A stretch of DNA of 42,724 nt from Candidatus Peribacteraceae bacterium (GCA_021734705.1 JAIPIJ010000002.1:1-42724); one strand, 5' to 3'; counted from the first letter of the stretch, positions 1-9,153 are shown. Notes: generated from the sequence alone by a model not told the origin. Numbers and translations: made by a program.

Positions 1-1297
1 CATCGACTGGGCCGGTGCCGCCGGACTTTTTGCGAAAGACTTTGCCTTTTGAATCGCGCAGCGCGACTTCGGCGCGCGGTTTTTTACCTGTGCCAGCGAC
101 GACTTCGACTGATTCGACGTGCCATTCAGCCGCTGCTTCGGAAATCTCATTCACGACCAAGGCCTCTAAGTCCTCGTCGAAAATTTCTTTTTTCTTATCG
201 GCTAGGATTTTGAAGCGCTCGAAAGTCTTGTCGATTTCGTTTTTCGTCAATTTAAACCCAAGCTCAACCATTCGTTGGATTAGTGCTGCCCGTCCAGAGT
301 GTTTACCTAAAACTAATTTATTACGCTCCAGGCCGACGTCTTCAGCTTTCATAATTTCGTAAGTCTCGCGCTTGGCCAAGACACCGTGCTGGTGGATGCC
401 GCTTTCGTGAGCGAAAGCGTTGCTGCCGACAATGGCTTTATTCGGTGGGACGACGAAGCCGGTCAGGCTGCTGACCAAGCGGCTAGTGCGGTAAATCTCT
501 TTTGGCTTAACGTTCGTTTTTAAGTTCTTGAAGAAATCTTTGCGCGTGCGGATAGCCATCACAATTTCCTCTAGGCTCGTATTGCCAGCACGTTCACCGA
601 TTCCGTTGATCGTGCATTCGACCTGCCTTGCGCCGTTTTCGACTGCCGCCAAAGAATTCGCGACGGCTAAGCCCAAGTCATCGTGGCAATGGACTGAGAT
701 AGTTACACCTTTTATGCCGCGGACATTTTTCCGAATGTTCTTGATGAATTCGCCAAACTCGCGTGGAGTCGTGTAGCCGACAGTATCGGGAATATTTAGA
801 GTCTTCGCGCCGGCACGAATCGCAGTTTCTAGAGCGCGGTACAGGAACTTCGGATCTGAGCGACTGCCATCTTCCGGTGAAAATTCGACGTCGCTACACA
901 GGCTGTGCGCAAATTTAACCATTGTCTCAATCCGGTCTAGAGCCTGCGCGCGGGACATTTTTAGCTTGTATTTCAAATGCATATCGCTCGTCGCCAAGAA
1001 AGTGTGAATCCGTTTATGCTTAGCGGGCTTGATGGCTTCGAAGGCCGTGAAGATATCTTGCTCGACTGCCCGCGCCAAACCGCAGACCGTTGATTTTTTT
1101 ACAATCTTGGCGATCGCATTGACCGCGCGAAAATCGTCCGGGGAAGCTACCGGAAATCCAGCCTCGATGATGTCGACGCCCAAAGCTTCCAACTGCAAAG
1201 CGACTTTCAGCTTTTCATCGTGATTCAAACTTGCGCCGGGACACTGCTCGCCGTCGCGCAGGGTGGTGTCGAAAATTTTGATGACTTCAGTTTTCAT
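1..1297 (-). CDS. leuA: 2-isopropylmalate synthase (partial, C-terminus beyond window)
   Basis: Condenses 2-oxoisovalerate with acetyl-CoA, the first committed step of leucine synthesis, in the cytoplasm. The protein opens with the [14 protein letters not shown] motif that carries metal- and substrate-binding residues, and later shows [13 protein letters not shown] with the HxH metal ligands and the HESGIHQHG segment of the family. The final residues visible ([12 protein letters not shown]...) are already in the LeuA regulatory dimer domain, so only the end of the protein is missing. The ATG at 1297 is chosen because it places DTTLRDGEQ near residue 10, as is usual, and because a TAAAAT box lies 7 nt upstream. 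It is divergent from leuD; leuB and leuC are not in the window. Identification is secure; IPMS is favoured over the related homocitrate or citramalate synthases by the nearby leuD. Confidence 0.93.
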   Translation of the reverse strand, partial: MKTEVIKIFDTTLRDGEQCPGASLNHDEKLKVALQLEALGVDIIEAGFPVASPDDFRAVNAIAKIVKKSTVCGLARAVEQDIFTAFEAIKPAKHKRIHTFLATSDMHLKYKLKMSRAQALDRIETMVKFAHSLCSDVEFSPEDGSRSDPKFLYRALETAIRAGAKTLNIPDTVGYTTPREFGEFIKNIRKNVRGIKGVTISVHCHDDLGLAVANSLAAVENGARQVECTINGIGERAGNTSLEEIVMAIRTRKDFFKNLKTNVKPKEIYRTSRLVSSLTGFVVPPNKAIVGSNAFAHESGIHQHGVLAKRETYEIMKAEDVGLERNKLVLGKHSGRAALIQRMVELGFKLTKNEIDKTFERFKILADKKKEIFDEDLEALVVNEISEAAAEWHVESVEVVAGTGKKPRAEVALRDSKGKVFRKKSGGTGPVD

Positions 1298-1304
1298 CCT
1301 AAAA

Positions 1305-1310
1305 ATTTTA
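1305..1310 (-). promoter_or_regulatory. -10 box of leuA, leaderless spacing
   Basis: TAAAAT on the minus strand ends 7 nt before the leuA ATG, so transcription should begin at or next to the start codon. No good -35 is visible; that position falls inside the perfect palindrome just upstream. Confidence 0.5.
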
Positions 1311-1312
1311 AA

Positions 1313-1340
1313 TAAAAACCCTCTCGAATTCGAGAGGGTT
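1313..1340 (-). terminator. Perfect 24-bp palindrome with T-run: terminator and/or leuA operator
   Basis: Positions 1317-1340 are a perfect palindrome (arm AACCCTCTCGAA), followed on the minus strand by TTTTTATTT. This suits an intrinsic terminator for the small membrane gene that ends at 1363. The same palindrome overlaps the expected -35 region of leuA, so it could also be an operator or attenuation element. The sequence alone does not separate the two. Confidence 0.6.
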
Positions 1341-1362
1341 TCCGAAAGATTCTCTCAAATTC

Positions 1363-1614
1363 TTATTTTTTCTTCTTGTGCTCGAGGAGGTGAAAGTGGT
1401 GTCCAATTCCCCAATGCGGCAGCATTATGAAGAGACCGGTGAGAACACGGGTCAAAGGTGTGATGAGGTAAGCTGCGTCAAAATTTGCTCCGATAAAAAG
1501 GATGCTCAAAAGATACTCAAACAATCCGTAAACGCCCGCTGAAATTACGACGAGACCGATCAGGGCAGCGAGATAGACGTAGGCTGCTTTCATCAGCTTA
1601 AATGGAGTGCTCAT
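1363..1614 (-). CDS. Small integral membrane protein, unknown function
   Basis: An 83-residue protein with two clear hydrophobic segments (about residues 12-40 and 48-66) and a histidine- and lysine-rich end (GIGHHFHLLEHKKKK). I do not recognise the family. The basic tail suggests that the C-terminus lies in the cytoplasm. It sits alone between leuA and leuD, reads toward leuA and is followed by a palindromic terminator, so it is probably a single-gene unit. The ATG at 1614 follows an AT-rich stretch with a weak TTTAAT box 9 nt upstream. No function is inferred from the neighbours. Confidence 0.6.
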   Translation of the reverse strand: MSTPFKLMKAAYVYLAALIGLVVISAGVYGLFEYLLSILFIGANFDAAYLITPLTRVLTGLFIMLPHWGIGHHFHLLEHKKKK

Positions 1615-1688
1615 TTGGGGAGGATTAAATTGTTTAAATTTTAGACAACTTTTTTATTACGAGCAAATCCTGTATTCAGGAAATTTGT

Positions 1689-1694
1689 TAGAAT
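1689..1694 (+). promoter_or_regulatory. Extended -10 box of leuD, leaderless spacing
   Basis: TGTTAGAAT ends 6 nt before the leuD ATG at 1701. The upstream TG makes it an extended -10 box. No convincing -35 is seen. Confidence 0.5.
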
Positions 1695-1700
1695 GTCTTT

Positions 1701-2180
1701 ATGAACAATATCTCTGGAACGGCACAAATTTTTGCCCGCGACGATATCGATACCGATTTGATTATCCCAGCGAAGTACCTTACTTCTGCGGATTCTGCTG
1801 AATTGGCAGCGCACGCGCTGGAGGCTATCGGCGGTGAGAAGCTCAAATCAGCTGAGGATCCAATTGTGATTGCCGGTAAGAACTTCGGCTGTGGCTCCAG
1901 CCGGGAACATGCGGTTTGGGCCTTGGCTGGAGCTGGCGTAAAGGCTGTGGTCGCGGACTCTTTTGCCAGGATCTTTTTCCGCAATTCGGTTAATTTTGGT
2001 TTGCCGACCTTTACCCTGGAGGGCGCTGCAGGGAAATTCGCTGAAGGTGATGCGATTGAGATTGATGTGGCGAATTCAAAGATCAGGAATCTGACCCAGA
2101 AGACTGAATTTGATTTGACTCCGCTACCGGAGTTTTTGCAGAAAATCGTGGCGGCTGGCGGACTCTTGAACCAAATTTAA
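1701..2180 (+). CDS. leuD: 3-isopropylmalate dehydratase small subunit
   Basis: A 159-residue small (swivel-domain) subunit of isopropylmalate isomerase, which with LeuC interconverts 2- and 3-isopropylmalate in leucine synthesis. The family signatures are present: DDIDTDLIIPAKYL near residue 14 and GKNFGCGSSREHAVWAL near residue 58, followed by ADSFARIFFRNSVNFGLP. The length matches the short LeuD/HacB-type subunits. The large subunit LeuC is not in this window, so the partner must be encoded elsewhere. It is transcribed away from leuA with its own -10 box 6 nt from the ATG. The downstream fusion gene starts 8 nt after the stop and is probably co-transcribed. Confidence 0.92.
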   Translation: MNNISGTAQIFARDDIDTDLIIPAKYLTSADSAELAAHALEAIGGEKLKSAEDPIVIAGKNFGCGSSREHAVWALAGAGVKAVVADSFARIFFRNSVNFGLPTFTLEGAAGKFAEGDAIEIDVANSKIRNLTQKTEFDLTPLPEFLQKIVAAGGLLNQI

Positions 2181-2188
2181 AACTTAAT

Positions 2189-4549
2189 TTGAAGTTTTTT
2201 AGAGACCATGGCGTGCTTGGGATCAACTCGCGGAATTTAGAGTATCTGCGTCCCTTTAACCGTAAAAAAGCGGTTAAGATGGCGGACTCCAAGCTGGCGA
2301 CCAAAAATTTCCTTTCGACGCGGGGGATTCCGGTCCCAAAACTGATCGCGGCGATTCGCAGCCACGCTGAATTCGAGAAATTCGATTTTGAAACCCTGCC
2401 GGATTCTTTCGTGCTGAAACCCAATGCCGGTTTTGGCGGAGAAGGGATTCTCGTAATTAAAGATAAGATTCTTGATGGAGTTTGGCAGAAGATCGGTGGC
2501 GGCAAGATTACCGAAGCAGAACTACGTGAGCATGTCGAAGATATTCTCGATGGTGAGTTTTCGATTGCAGCCCTGCCAGACATCGCTTTCTTTGAGTCGC
2601 GGGTTGATTCAATCGAATTCATCCCGGGCCTCAAAGTCGAGGGTTTGCCAGATATACGCGTGATTGTCCACAATCTGATTCCGGTGATGGCGATGCTGCG
2701 GATTCCGACATCCGCTAGTGGCGGCAAGGCCAATGTGCACCTTGGCGGGATTGGGCTGGGTATTGATCTTGCGAGTGGCAAAACCACACATGCTGTGCAA
2801 TTCAATAATCTGCTTGAAGAGCTTCCGGGCGGGATTCCAATAACCGGGCACACGGTTCCGGATTTTGACGAAATTCTTAGGATTGCCAGCCAGGCACAGC
2901 TACACACTAACCTTGGCTATCTAGCCGCCGATGTCGTAGTGGACCAAAAAGAAGGTCCGGTTCTCCTAGAGGTGAATGCGCGCGCTGGCTTGATGGTACA
3001 AATTGCTAATTTGGCTCCGCTCAAGAAGCGCCTAGAGCGGGTCAAAGGACTACACGTCGAATCTCCGGAAAAGGGCGTTAAGCTTGGCAAAGAACTCTTT
3101 GGGAAAATCAAGAAGAAGAAAAAGTATCCTAAAAAGAAGGTTGTCGACATTGTTGAGTCGGCTGAGATTTTGCTTAAAGAAAATGCGATTCACCGCGTAA
3201 AGGTTGAGTTGGACGCGACACATGCTACGACTGCCGTTGATTCTGATTTAGCGGATAAATTGAACCTGGATCCGGTTGGTGAAAGTACCAAGAATGTGCA
3301 CCTCAAAATCATCGTCGCGGATGAGCGTATTACAACTGTTGCCGAAAAAACCGACCTATCTAAAGAAAATTATAAAGTCATTCTGGGCCGGCGGGATCTC
3401 ACGAATTTTCTGATTAATCCGGTTTCGCGCGAGGAAAAAATCCTGCCAAAGGAGAAAAAATCCGATGCTGTTGCGCAAACTGATTTTGGATTAATTGACC
3501 GCAAACTGGTGGATATAGACAAGAAAATCAAACTGCTGCATTTTCTCAAGCCGACCAACCTGCTTACTGAGAAGAAGAAGTTTTTAGCTTCCAAGAAATA
3601 CGAACCGCAGTTTAGTTACCGTAAACTAACTTTCGATCCAGCCAAGCTTTTGGCTGAACTTGATCTGGTTAAAATTCCTGACACCCCGCTCGGTGGGATT
3701 TTTCGCGACAAGAAGACTGAAATCCGCCAGAAAATTGAGTTGCTGAAGTCTATTGGTACAGCTGATTTTTTTGATAAATCCAAGCAAATTTATGGTTTTC
3801 CGGAAGCTGACATTATTGCGATTGCTAAAAAGACTCTCGGTAAAAAACCGAAAAAATTTCCTAATGAAAAAGCAACGCTGGATGCCAAGGCTGCCGCTAA
3901 AGAATTTGAGAAGATTTTCGCGCAGTATGAGCTCAAAGACTGGTCTGTGAAATTCCGCGATGATCTGGTTGCAGATGCCCTGGCTGGTAAATCGGGGACG
4001 CTCTTCGTGCGCACTGATGCGAAGTGGTCGTCGGAAAGATTGCGGGCGACGATTGCGCATGAAGTTGAAACACACATTCTGCGTGGTGAAAACGGCCGGA
4101 CACAGAAGTATGAGATTTTCTCTCGGGGTACGGGTGGCTATCTAGAGATTGAGGAGGGCCTAGCGATTTTTAACCAAACCCAAGTCCTCAAAGCTAATCA
4201 CGAGAAAGAATTTTGGCCGGTGCTGAGTTTGCTCGCGGTCGCAGAATCCGCCGAAAAATCCTTCCGCCAAATTTTTGATTTTGTACGCGCCAATAATTTC
4301 GACGAAGAACGCGCTTGGAAAACAGCGGTCAAAGTTAAGCGGGGGCTGGCTGACACTTCGGCTCCGGGCGGATTCACCAAAGACGCGGTTTATTTTTCCG
4401 GCCTACAAAAAATTCAACAATTTGTTGATGGTGGAGGAGATTTGAAAAAACTTTATGTCGGTAAGGTTAAGATTTCCGATCTCGATCTGCTTGCCAAGAT
4501 TTCGGAAATCAAACCGCCGCAGAAGTTTCCGGAGTTTTATAAGAATTAA
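2189..4549 (+). CDS. Three-domain protein: ATP-grasp ligase, retropepsin-like domain, DUF1704/MATCAP-like HExxxH peptidase
   Basis: A 786-residue fusion. Residues about 1-290 match RimK-related ATP-grasp ligases: the GVLGINSRNLEYL start, the nucleotide-binding VLKPNAGFGGEG (75-86) and the metal-binding EVNARAG (261-267). Residues about 320-412 resemble the retropepsin-like 'ATP-dependent zinc protease' family often linked to such ligases, with VELDATHATTAV (339-350) and VILGRRDLTNFLINP (397-411). Its catalytic triad reads DAT rather than DTG. Residues about 435-786 match DUF1704 (QEGLA proteins, kin of the tubulin tyrosine carboxypeptidase MATCAP), with HEVETH at 624-629 and EEGLA at 655-659 giving the metal ligands. 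The TTG start is chosen because it aligns with the family N-terminus and lies 8 nt after leuD. The stop overlaps that of a convergent glycosyltransferase. One chain that could both add and remove amino acids is inference; the substrate is unknown. Confidence 0.82.
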   Translation: MKFFRDHGVLGINSRNLEYLRPFNRKKAVKMADSKLATKNFLSTRGIPVPKLIAAIRSHAEFEKFDFETLPDSFVLKPNAGFGGEGILVIKDKILDGVWQKIGGGKITEAELREHVEDILDGEFSIAALPDIAFFESRVDSIEFIPGLKVEGLPDIRVIVHNLIPVMAMLRIPTSASGGKANVHLGGIGLGIDLASGKTTHAVQFNNLLEELPGGIPITGHTVPDFDEILRIASQAQLHTNLGYLAADVVVDQKEGPVLLEVNARAGLMVQIANLAPLKKRLERVKGLHVESPEKGVKLGKELFGKIKKKKKYPKKKVVDIVESAEILLKENAIHRVKVELDATHATTAVDSDLADKLNLDPVGESTKNVHLKIIVADERITTVAEKTDLSKENYKVILGRRDLTNFLINPVSREEKILPKEKKSDAVAQTDFGLIDRKLVDIDKKIKLLHFLKPTNLLTEKKKFLASKKYEPQFSYRKLTFDPAKLLAELDLVKIPDTPLGGIFRDKKTEIRQKIELLKSIGTADFFDKSKQIYGFPEADIIAIAKKTLGKKPKKFPNEKATLDAKAAAKEFEKIFAQYELKDWSVKFRDDLVADALAGKSGTLFVRTDAKWSSERLRATIAHEVETHILRGENGRTQKYEIFSRGTGGYLEIEEGLAIFNQTQVLKANHEKEFWPVLSLLAVAESAEKSFRQIFDFVRANNFDEERAWKTAVKVKRGLADTSAPGGFTKDAVYFSGLQKIQQFVDGGGDLKKLYVGKVKISDLDLLAKISEIKPPQKFPEFYKN

Positions 4550-5367
4550 CCTCGTGGATTTTTCTTACCGCGCCACTTTTTGTAGTATTTCCAAGCGTCG
4601 CGCAGATGTTGGCGCAGAGTCCATTTTTTGAAAAAAGCCGTAAATCCTCCAGCCGAGCAGCGTTCGCCATCGGCATTGACGACAACTTTCGGGAAGTAGA
4701 CGACTTTTTTCCCAGACTCCCAGACGCGGCGGCAGAAGTCCGGGTCTGACATAAAGAGGAAAAAGCGTTCGTCAAGTCCGTCTAGTTTTTCCCAAAGATC
4801 CCGTGGAACGGCCCAAAAGCTGGATTGCAGCCAATCGACTTCCTGTATTTTGGAATAATCCAGATGCTGCATCTCGTCATAAGCTACACGTTTTCTAATG
4901 ATTGGCAATTTGCGTAGGAATGTCCGCCGGGCGATCTGGTTGGAAAGTTTCGGGAAAGCCCGGATGGTCATTTCGGTTTGTTTGTCGGTGTCGCGAATCT
5001 GCCGTGGGGCGACGACTCCGACGTCAGGATTTTTTTCGAGAAAATCAACTAACTCTGCGATTACATCCGGCGAGCTCCAGACAATGTCAGGATTGACGAT
5101 GAAAATAAACTCACCGCTGGTTTCGATCACGCCGCGATTGATACCACGGGTGTAACCCAGATTCACTTTATTAAAAACTAACTTTACGTTTTCAAATCTT
5201 TTAAGCTCGCGCAATTTCTCGGCGTTCGCGACGTTGTTCGAATTATCAACGACGATAATTTCAATTGGGAAACTGACGCGTTGCTTTTGGATGCTCTCGA
5301 CGTTCTCGACTACGCGCTTACTTTTTAGGAAATCAAGTATGACGATGCTGGCCTTGGGTGCATTCAT
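4546..5367 (-). CDS. Family 2 glycosyltransferase (rhamnosyltransferase-like)
   Basis: A 273-residue GT-A glycosyltransferase that should transfer a sugar from a nucleotide-activated donor to a cell-surface glycan at the cytoplasmic membrane face. It has the N-terminal nucleotide-binding fold (ASIVILDFLKSKRVVENVESI), the IIVVDNSNN strand, NKVNLGYTRGINRG, and the metal-site region FIVNPDIVW. The acceptor-side motif is FLFMSDPDFCRRVWESGKKVVYFP. Its start overlaps the stop of the upstream glycosyltransferase gene (ATGA), so the two are translationally coupled. Its stop overlaps that of the convergent fusion gene by 4 nt. The sugar and acceptor cannot be told from sequence; WbbL-type rhamnosyl transfer is the closest resemblance. 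Confidence 0.85.
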   Translation of the reverse strand: MNAPKASIVILDFLKSKRVVENVESIQKQRVSFPIEIIVVDNSNNVANAEKLRELKRFENVKLVFNKVNLGYTRGINRGVIETSGEFIFIVNPDIVWSSPDVIAELVDFLEKNPDVGVVAPRQIRDTDKQTEMTIRAFPKLSNQIARRTFLRKLPIIRKRVAYDEMQHLDYSKIQEVDWLQSSFWAVPRDLWEKLDGLDERFFLFMSDPDFCRRVWESGKKVVYFPKVVVNADGERCSAGGFTAFFKKWTLRQHLRDAWKYYKKWRGKKNPRG

Positions 5368-6353
5368 TCAAACAGTTTTTCAATTTCGACCGCGGAAACT
5401 CGGCGCGGAGTGAGCGCGGCTTTCTTTTGCAATTCTGCTCTTTTCTCTCGAAATTGCCAAAAACCCTTAAGTGTCGATGGTTCAGTGAGCAGCAAAAAAA
5501 GTAGTTTACTTAGATTGTAAAGCTTAGTGGCGAGTTTAGTTTTTAGCGAAAAACTTTGGGAAAAATGTTTTTCTAAGACGGCTAGATGCCCGAAAAGTGA
5601 ACTGGCACGGGCCCAAGGCCTAGTGTTTTTGCGTTTCTGGGCATCCAACTGGCGGTCGTGGTAAGCAATTATTTGTGGTAGGAAAAGGCACTTCCAGCCA
5701 GCCCAGTTCAATCGGTAGGCGAGTTCAACATCATTTTTGTAGTGCAACAGTTCGTCAAAATATTCGCCGTTCATACTCACACTTTCTAACGCTGTGCGGC
5801 GGAAAATTGCCAAAGCTCCGCTGGCCCCGAAGATTTGACGATCCTGATCGAATTGCCCGCCATCGACTCCACCCTGTCCGCGATCGAAGAAATGGTGTGT
5901 CGCGCGTACGCCGATTCCGCAAGAGTCTAGAATTCGCGTCTTTTTCTCACTATCAAAATTCCACCTTCTTAACTTGATGGCGGCACTGCCAAATTCTTGA
6001 TTTACGGGTTTTTCCAATTCGCTAATTGCTTGAATGCTGAGGTCAGCTGGGTAGAGCATGTCGTTGCTAGCGGCGACGTAGTAGTCTGCCCCAGACTCGA
6101 GTGCTTGGCGGATTAACTTATTGTGCCCCCCAGAATGCCAGAGGTTCTGGCCGCGTTCGATTTTGACGCGTGGATCTCGGGCAATCTCTGGCAGGTTTTG
6201 TTCGACGAAATCAGCTCCCGACCAAACATCTTCTTCTTGGTCGAGCAGGTAAAACCCACAATTTTGGTAATTCTGTCGAATTAGCGACGGCAGGCTTTCG
6301 GCAAGATACTTCGTGCCAAACAGAACGATGCCGAAAACGATTTTTGGATTCAA
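5364..6353 (-). CDS. Family 2 glycosyltransferase
   Basis: A 329-residue GT-A glycosyltransferase, first gene of a two-gene unit with the one that follows it (4-nt overlap). Visible elements are KIVFGIVLFGTKYLAESLPSL at the N-terminus, the strand YYVAASNDMLYPADL in the place of the DxD metal site, the FGASGALAIFRRTAL acceptor loop, and HYKNDVELAYRLNWAG in the place of the catalytic ED motif. The C-terminal third is basic and partly hydrophobic (LYNLSKLLFLLLTEP), suggesting membrane association. The TTG start at 6353 is supported by a TGCTAAAAT box ending 7 nt upstream and by direct entry into the first strand of the fold. It probably works with its partner on a surface polysaccharide; the donor is unknown. 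Confidence 0.83.
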   Translation of the reverse strand: MNPKIVFGIVLFGTKYLAESLPSLIRQNYQNCGFYLLDQEEDVWSGADFVEQNLPEIARDPRVKIERGQNLWHSGGHNKLIRQALESGADYYVAASNDMLYPADLSIQAISELEKPVNQEFGSAAIKLRRWNFDSEKKTRILDSCGIGVRATHHFFDRGQGGVDGGQFDQDRQIFGASGALAIFRRTALESVSMNGEYFDELLHYKNDVELAYRLNWAGWKCLFLPQIIAYHDRQLDAQKRKNTRPWARASSLFGHLAVLEKHFSQSFSLKTKLATKLYNLSKLLFLLLTEPSTLKGFWQFREKRAELQKKAALTPRRVSAVEIEKLFE

Positions 6354-6360
6354 CGAAAAA

Positions 6361-6366
6361 ATTTTA
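6361..6366 (-). promoter_or_regulatory. Extended -10 box of the glycosyltransferase pair
   Basis: TGCTAAAAT on the minus strand ends 7 nt before the TTG start at 6353. This supports both the unusual start codon and a leaderless transcript. It shares the 148-bp AT-rich divergent region with the valS promoter. Confidence 0.5.
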
Positions 6367-6488
6367 GCATTTTTACGAGAAAAAATAATTTTTGTAAATT
6401 ATCCGGATAGCATTGATTTTTTACCTAAAATAAGCCACGTTGCAAATTTTTTATTCACGTAAAATTTAACCGAAATACTAAATTTAGC

Positions 6489-6494
6489 TAAAAT
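6489..6494 (+). promoter_or_regulatory. -10 box of valS, leaderless spacing
   Basis: TAAAAT ends 7 nt before the valS ATG at 6502. A weak -35 (TTAACC, 6466-6471) lies 17 bp upstream. No T-box or other long leader fits in the space available. Confidence 0.5.
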
Positions 6495-6501
6495 TAATAG
6501 G

Positions 6502-9153
6502 ATGGAAGAAATTGCCAAAGCTTACATTCCGGGAGAGGTAGAAAATGAAATTTCCGAGAAGTGGGAAGTAGCTGAAATCGGTAAGGCTGCCCCAAAATCG
6601 AAGAAAAATGTTTTCACCATGATGATGCCGCCAGCCAATGTAACCGGAGCACTGCATCTTGGCCACGCTATTACGTTGACGATTGAAGATGTTCTAGCGC
6701 GCTATCAGCGTATGAGAGGCAAAGACGTTTTATGGTTACCGGGGACGGACCACGCTGGCATTGCTACGCAAAATGTAGTTGAAAAACGCTTACTAGAGAA
6801 AGGGCTCTCGCGTGATGATCTCGGTCGCGAAATGTTCGTCACAAAAGTTTGGGAGTGGAAAGACAAATACCACGCTCGGATTAGCGAGCAGATCAAGAAG
6901 ATGGGTGCCAGCTGTGATTGGTCGCGTGAGGCTTTTACGCTAGACGAAGATCGTTCAGCCGCAGTCACCAAAGCCTTTGTGCAGCTTTACCGCAAGAAGC
7001 TGATTTACCGTGATAAGAAGCTAGTCAACTGGTGTCCGCGCTGTAAGACCGTGCTTTCCGATATTGAGGTGGAGCACCGTGAAGAGGAGGGCAACCTCTA
7101 CTTCATCCGTTATTTTGTCAGCGCAACTGACCGCTCGATTTGCGTAGCCACGACGCGTCCGGAGACTATGCTGGGCGACACAGCTGTAGCCGTCAATCCA
7201 AACGATCCGCGATATCGGGACTTTGTCGGCAAGGAGTTGATTTTGCCGATTGTGAACCGGGAAATTAGCGTGATTGCCGATGAGCGCGTCGATCCGAAAT
7301 TCGGGACGGGCGCGGTCAAAATCACACCGGCGCATGATCCACTTGATGCCGAGATTGGCCGCGACCATAAATTACCATCGATAGTTGTGATTGGTCCGCA
7401 CGGCAAGATGACCAAGCATGCTGGACGGCGTTTCGTCGGTATGCCACTCAACGAGGCCCGCAAGGCTGTCGTCAAATACCTTGATGATATCGGCAATCTC
7501 GAGAAGATTGAAAAGCACACACATTCGGTTGGGCACTGCTCGCGCTGTGATGCGACGATTGAGCCGCTTGAGTCTATGCAGTGGTTCGTCAAGATGAAGC
7601 CCTTGGCAGCCAAAGCCCTGAGTCTCGTTAAAAAGAAAAAGCTTGAATTTGTTCCGGCGCGTTTCGAGAAGGAATTCGTGCGTTGGCTAGACGAAATCCG
7701 CGATTGGTGCGTTTCGCGCCAGCTTTGGTGGGGCCACCAATTACCGGTCTGGTATTGCAAGAAAGTGCCTGAATTTGCCGATAAGAGGATTCGCAAGAAA
7801 GAAGGCTGCCAGAGAATTATTGTTTCTGAGAAGCCTCCAAAGAAATGTCCAAGCTGTAAAAATCTGAATATTACCCAAGATCCAGACGTGCTGGACACTT
7901 GGTTTAGTAGCGGACTCTGGCCTTTTGCGACACTGGGCTGGCCGAAATCGACTAAGGACTTTCGCACTTTTTATCCGAACACGGTGCTTGAGACCGGCTA
8001 CGATATTCTCTTTTTCTGGGTGGCTCGCATGGTGATGCTGGGTGCAGAATTTACTGGTAAGTCTCCTTTCGAGACTGTGTATCTCCACGGGCTCGTGCGT
8101 GATGAGCGTGGACGCAAAATGTCTAAGAGCCTTAATAATGGTATTGACCCACTGGAGATGATCGAGAAATATGGCACTGATGCTCTGCGTCTCTCATTAG
8201 TTGTTGGTTCGACGCCAGGCACGGATTTGAAATTTTCCGAAACTAAAGTTACCGGCCAGCGTAATTTCGTCAATAAACTCTGGAACGCTTCGCGCTATGT
8301 TTTTGGCGTGCTAGGTAAGAACCCGACGATCGCCGCCAATCCGACTCCACGTGGTCTACCGGACCGCTGGATTCTCTCAAAATTAAATCGCTTGATTCTC
8401 GAGACTAACGCAGCTTTCACTAAGTATTCCTTCGGAGAGGCAGCCGGTAAAATTCAGGATTTTGTCTGGAATGATTTCTGTGATTGGTATCTCGAAATTA
8501 CTAAAGAGGCTCCGAATAAAAAATTGCTTGGGCACGTACTCGCTCAAATTTTGCGCTTAGCGCACCCCTTTATTCCTTTTGCCACAGAAAAGCTTTGGGA
8601 AAACTTTTTTCCGAAAGCTAAGAAGCCGAAGTTACTGGCACTCGAAAAATTTCCGCGTCCTGTTAAGTCCCGAATTAGCGAGAGGGTAGAAGAGGAGATG
8701 AAAGTTGTGACGGCGATTATTACTTCGATCCGCTCTGTCCGCAATGAGCTCAACGTCGAACCGGCGCGTAAAATTGCGGCGATCGTATACGTAGGCAAGT
8801 TCGAAAGCTTCATCAAGAAACAGGCTGGTGAGATTAAGAAGCTTGCCAGGCTTTCTTCGCTCGTTGTCAAAAAGTCAGGTAAGAAGGTCGAGAATGCGGT
8901 TGCCAAATTCGAAGCTGGACTCGAGATTTATCTGCCGCTATCCAAACTGCTGGATCCGAAAGTCGAGAAGAAACGCCTCAATGCTGACCTGAAAGAAGCC
9001 CAGAATTATCTCGCAGTAGTAGAGAAAAAACTTGCCAACGATGATTTCACTGCGCGCGCACCGAAGAATGTCGTCGAAGCCGAACGCGCTAAACTAGCCT
9101 CAGTCCAGGAGAAGATTACGAAGATTGAGGAGCGCATTAAGGTTTTAGGTTAG
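6502..9153 (+). CDS. valS: Valyl-tRNA synthetase
   Basis: An 883-residue class I synthetase that charges tRNA-Val, close to the usual length. It has the HIGH-type motif in PPANVTGALHLGHA near residue 47, the CP1 editing domain with TTRPETMLGDTAVAV, zinc-ribbon-like cysteine pairs (WCPRC, CPSC), the RDWCVSRQLWWGHQLPVWYC segment and the KMSKSLNNG signature. A helical anticodon-binding domain follows, and the last 65 or so residues form the coiled-coil tRNA-binding arm typical of ValRS. The ATG at 6502 is favoured by the -10 box 7 nt upstream. Its final codons and stop lie inside the first 7-bp repeat array, so the repeat has shaped the extreme C-terminus (IKVLG). Confidence 0.97.
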   Translation: MEEIAKAYIPGEVENEISEKWEVAEIGKAAPKSKKNVFTMMMPPANVTGALHLGHAITLTIEDVLARYQRMRGKDVLWLPGTDHAGIATQNVVEKRLLEKGLSRDDLGREMFVTKVWEWKDKYHARISEQIKKMGASCDWSREAFTLDEDRSAAVTKAFVQLYRKKLIYRDKKLVNWCPRCKTVLSDIEVEHREEEGNLYFIRYFVSATDRSICVATTRPETMLGDTAVAVNPNDPRYRDFVGKELILPIVNREISVIADERVDPKFGTGAVKITPAHDPLDAEIGRDHKLPSIVVIGPHGKMTKHAGRRFVGMPLNEARKAVVKYLDDIGNLEKIEKHTHSVGHCSRCDATIEPLESMQWFVKMKPLAAKALSLVKKKKLEFVPARFEKEFVRWLDEIRDWCVSRQLWWGHQLPVWYCKKVPEFADKRIRKKEGCQRIIVSEKPPKKCPSCKNLNITQDPDVLDTWFSSGLWPFATLGWPKSTKDFRTFYPNTVLETGYDILFFWVARMVMLGAEFTGKSPFETVYLHGLVRDERGRKMSKSLNNGIDPLEMIEKYGTDALRLSLVVGSTPGTDLKFSETKVTGQRNFVNKLWNASRYVFGVLGKNPTIAANPTPRGLPDRWILSKLNRLILETNAAFTKYSFGEAAGKIQDFVWNDFCDWYLEITKEAPNKKLLGHVLAQILRLAHPFIPFATEKLWENFFPKAKKPKLLALEKFPRPVKSRISERVEEEMKVVTAIITSIRSVRNELNVEPARKIAAIVYVGKFESFIKKQAGEIKKLARLSSLVVKKSGKKVENAVAKFEAGLEIYLPLSKLLDPKVEKKRLNADLKEAQNYLAVVEKKLANDDFTARAPKNVVEAERAKLASVQEKITKIEERIKVLG

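Noticed and set aside
1-1297. Plus-strand open frames within leuA (and similar opposite-strand frames in aspS, valS and argG)
   Set aside because: They are out-of-frame reflections of strongly conserved genes, with no recognisable protein features.
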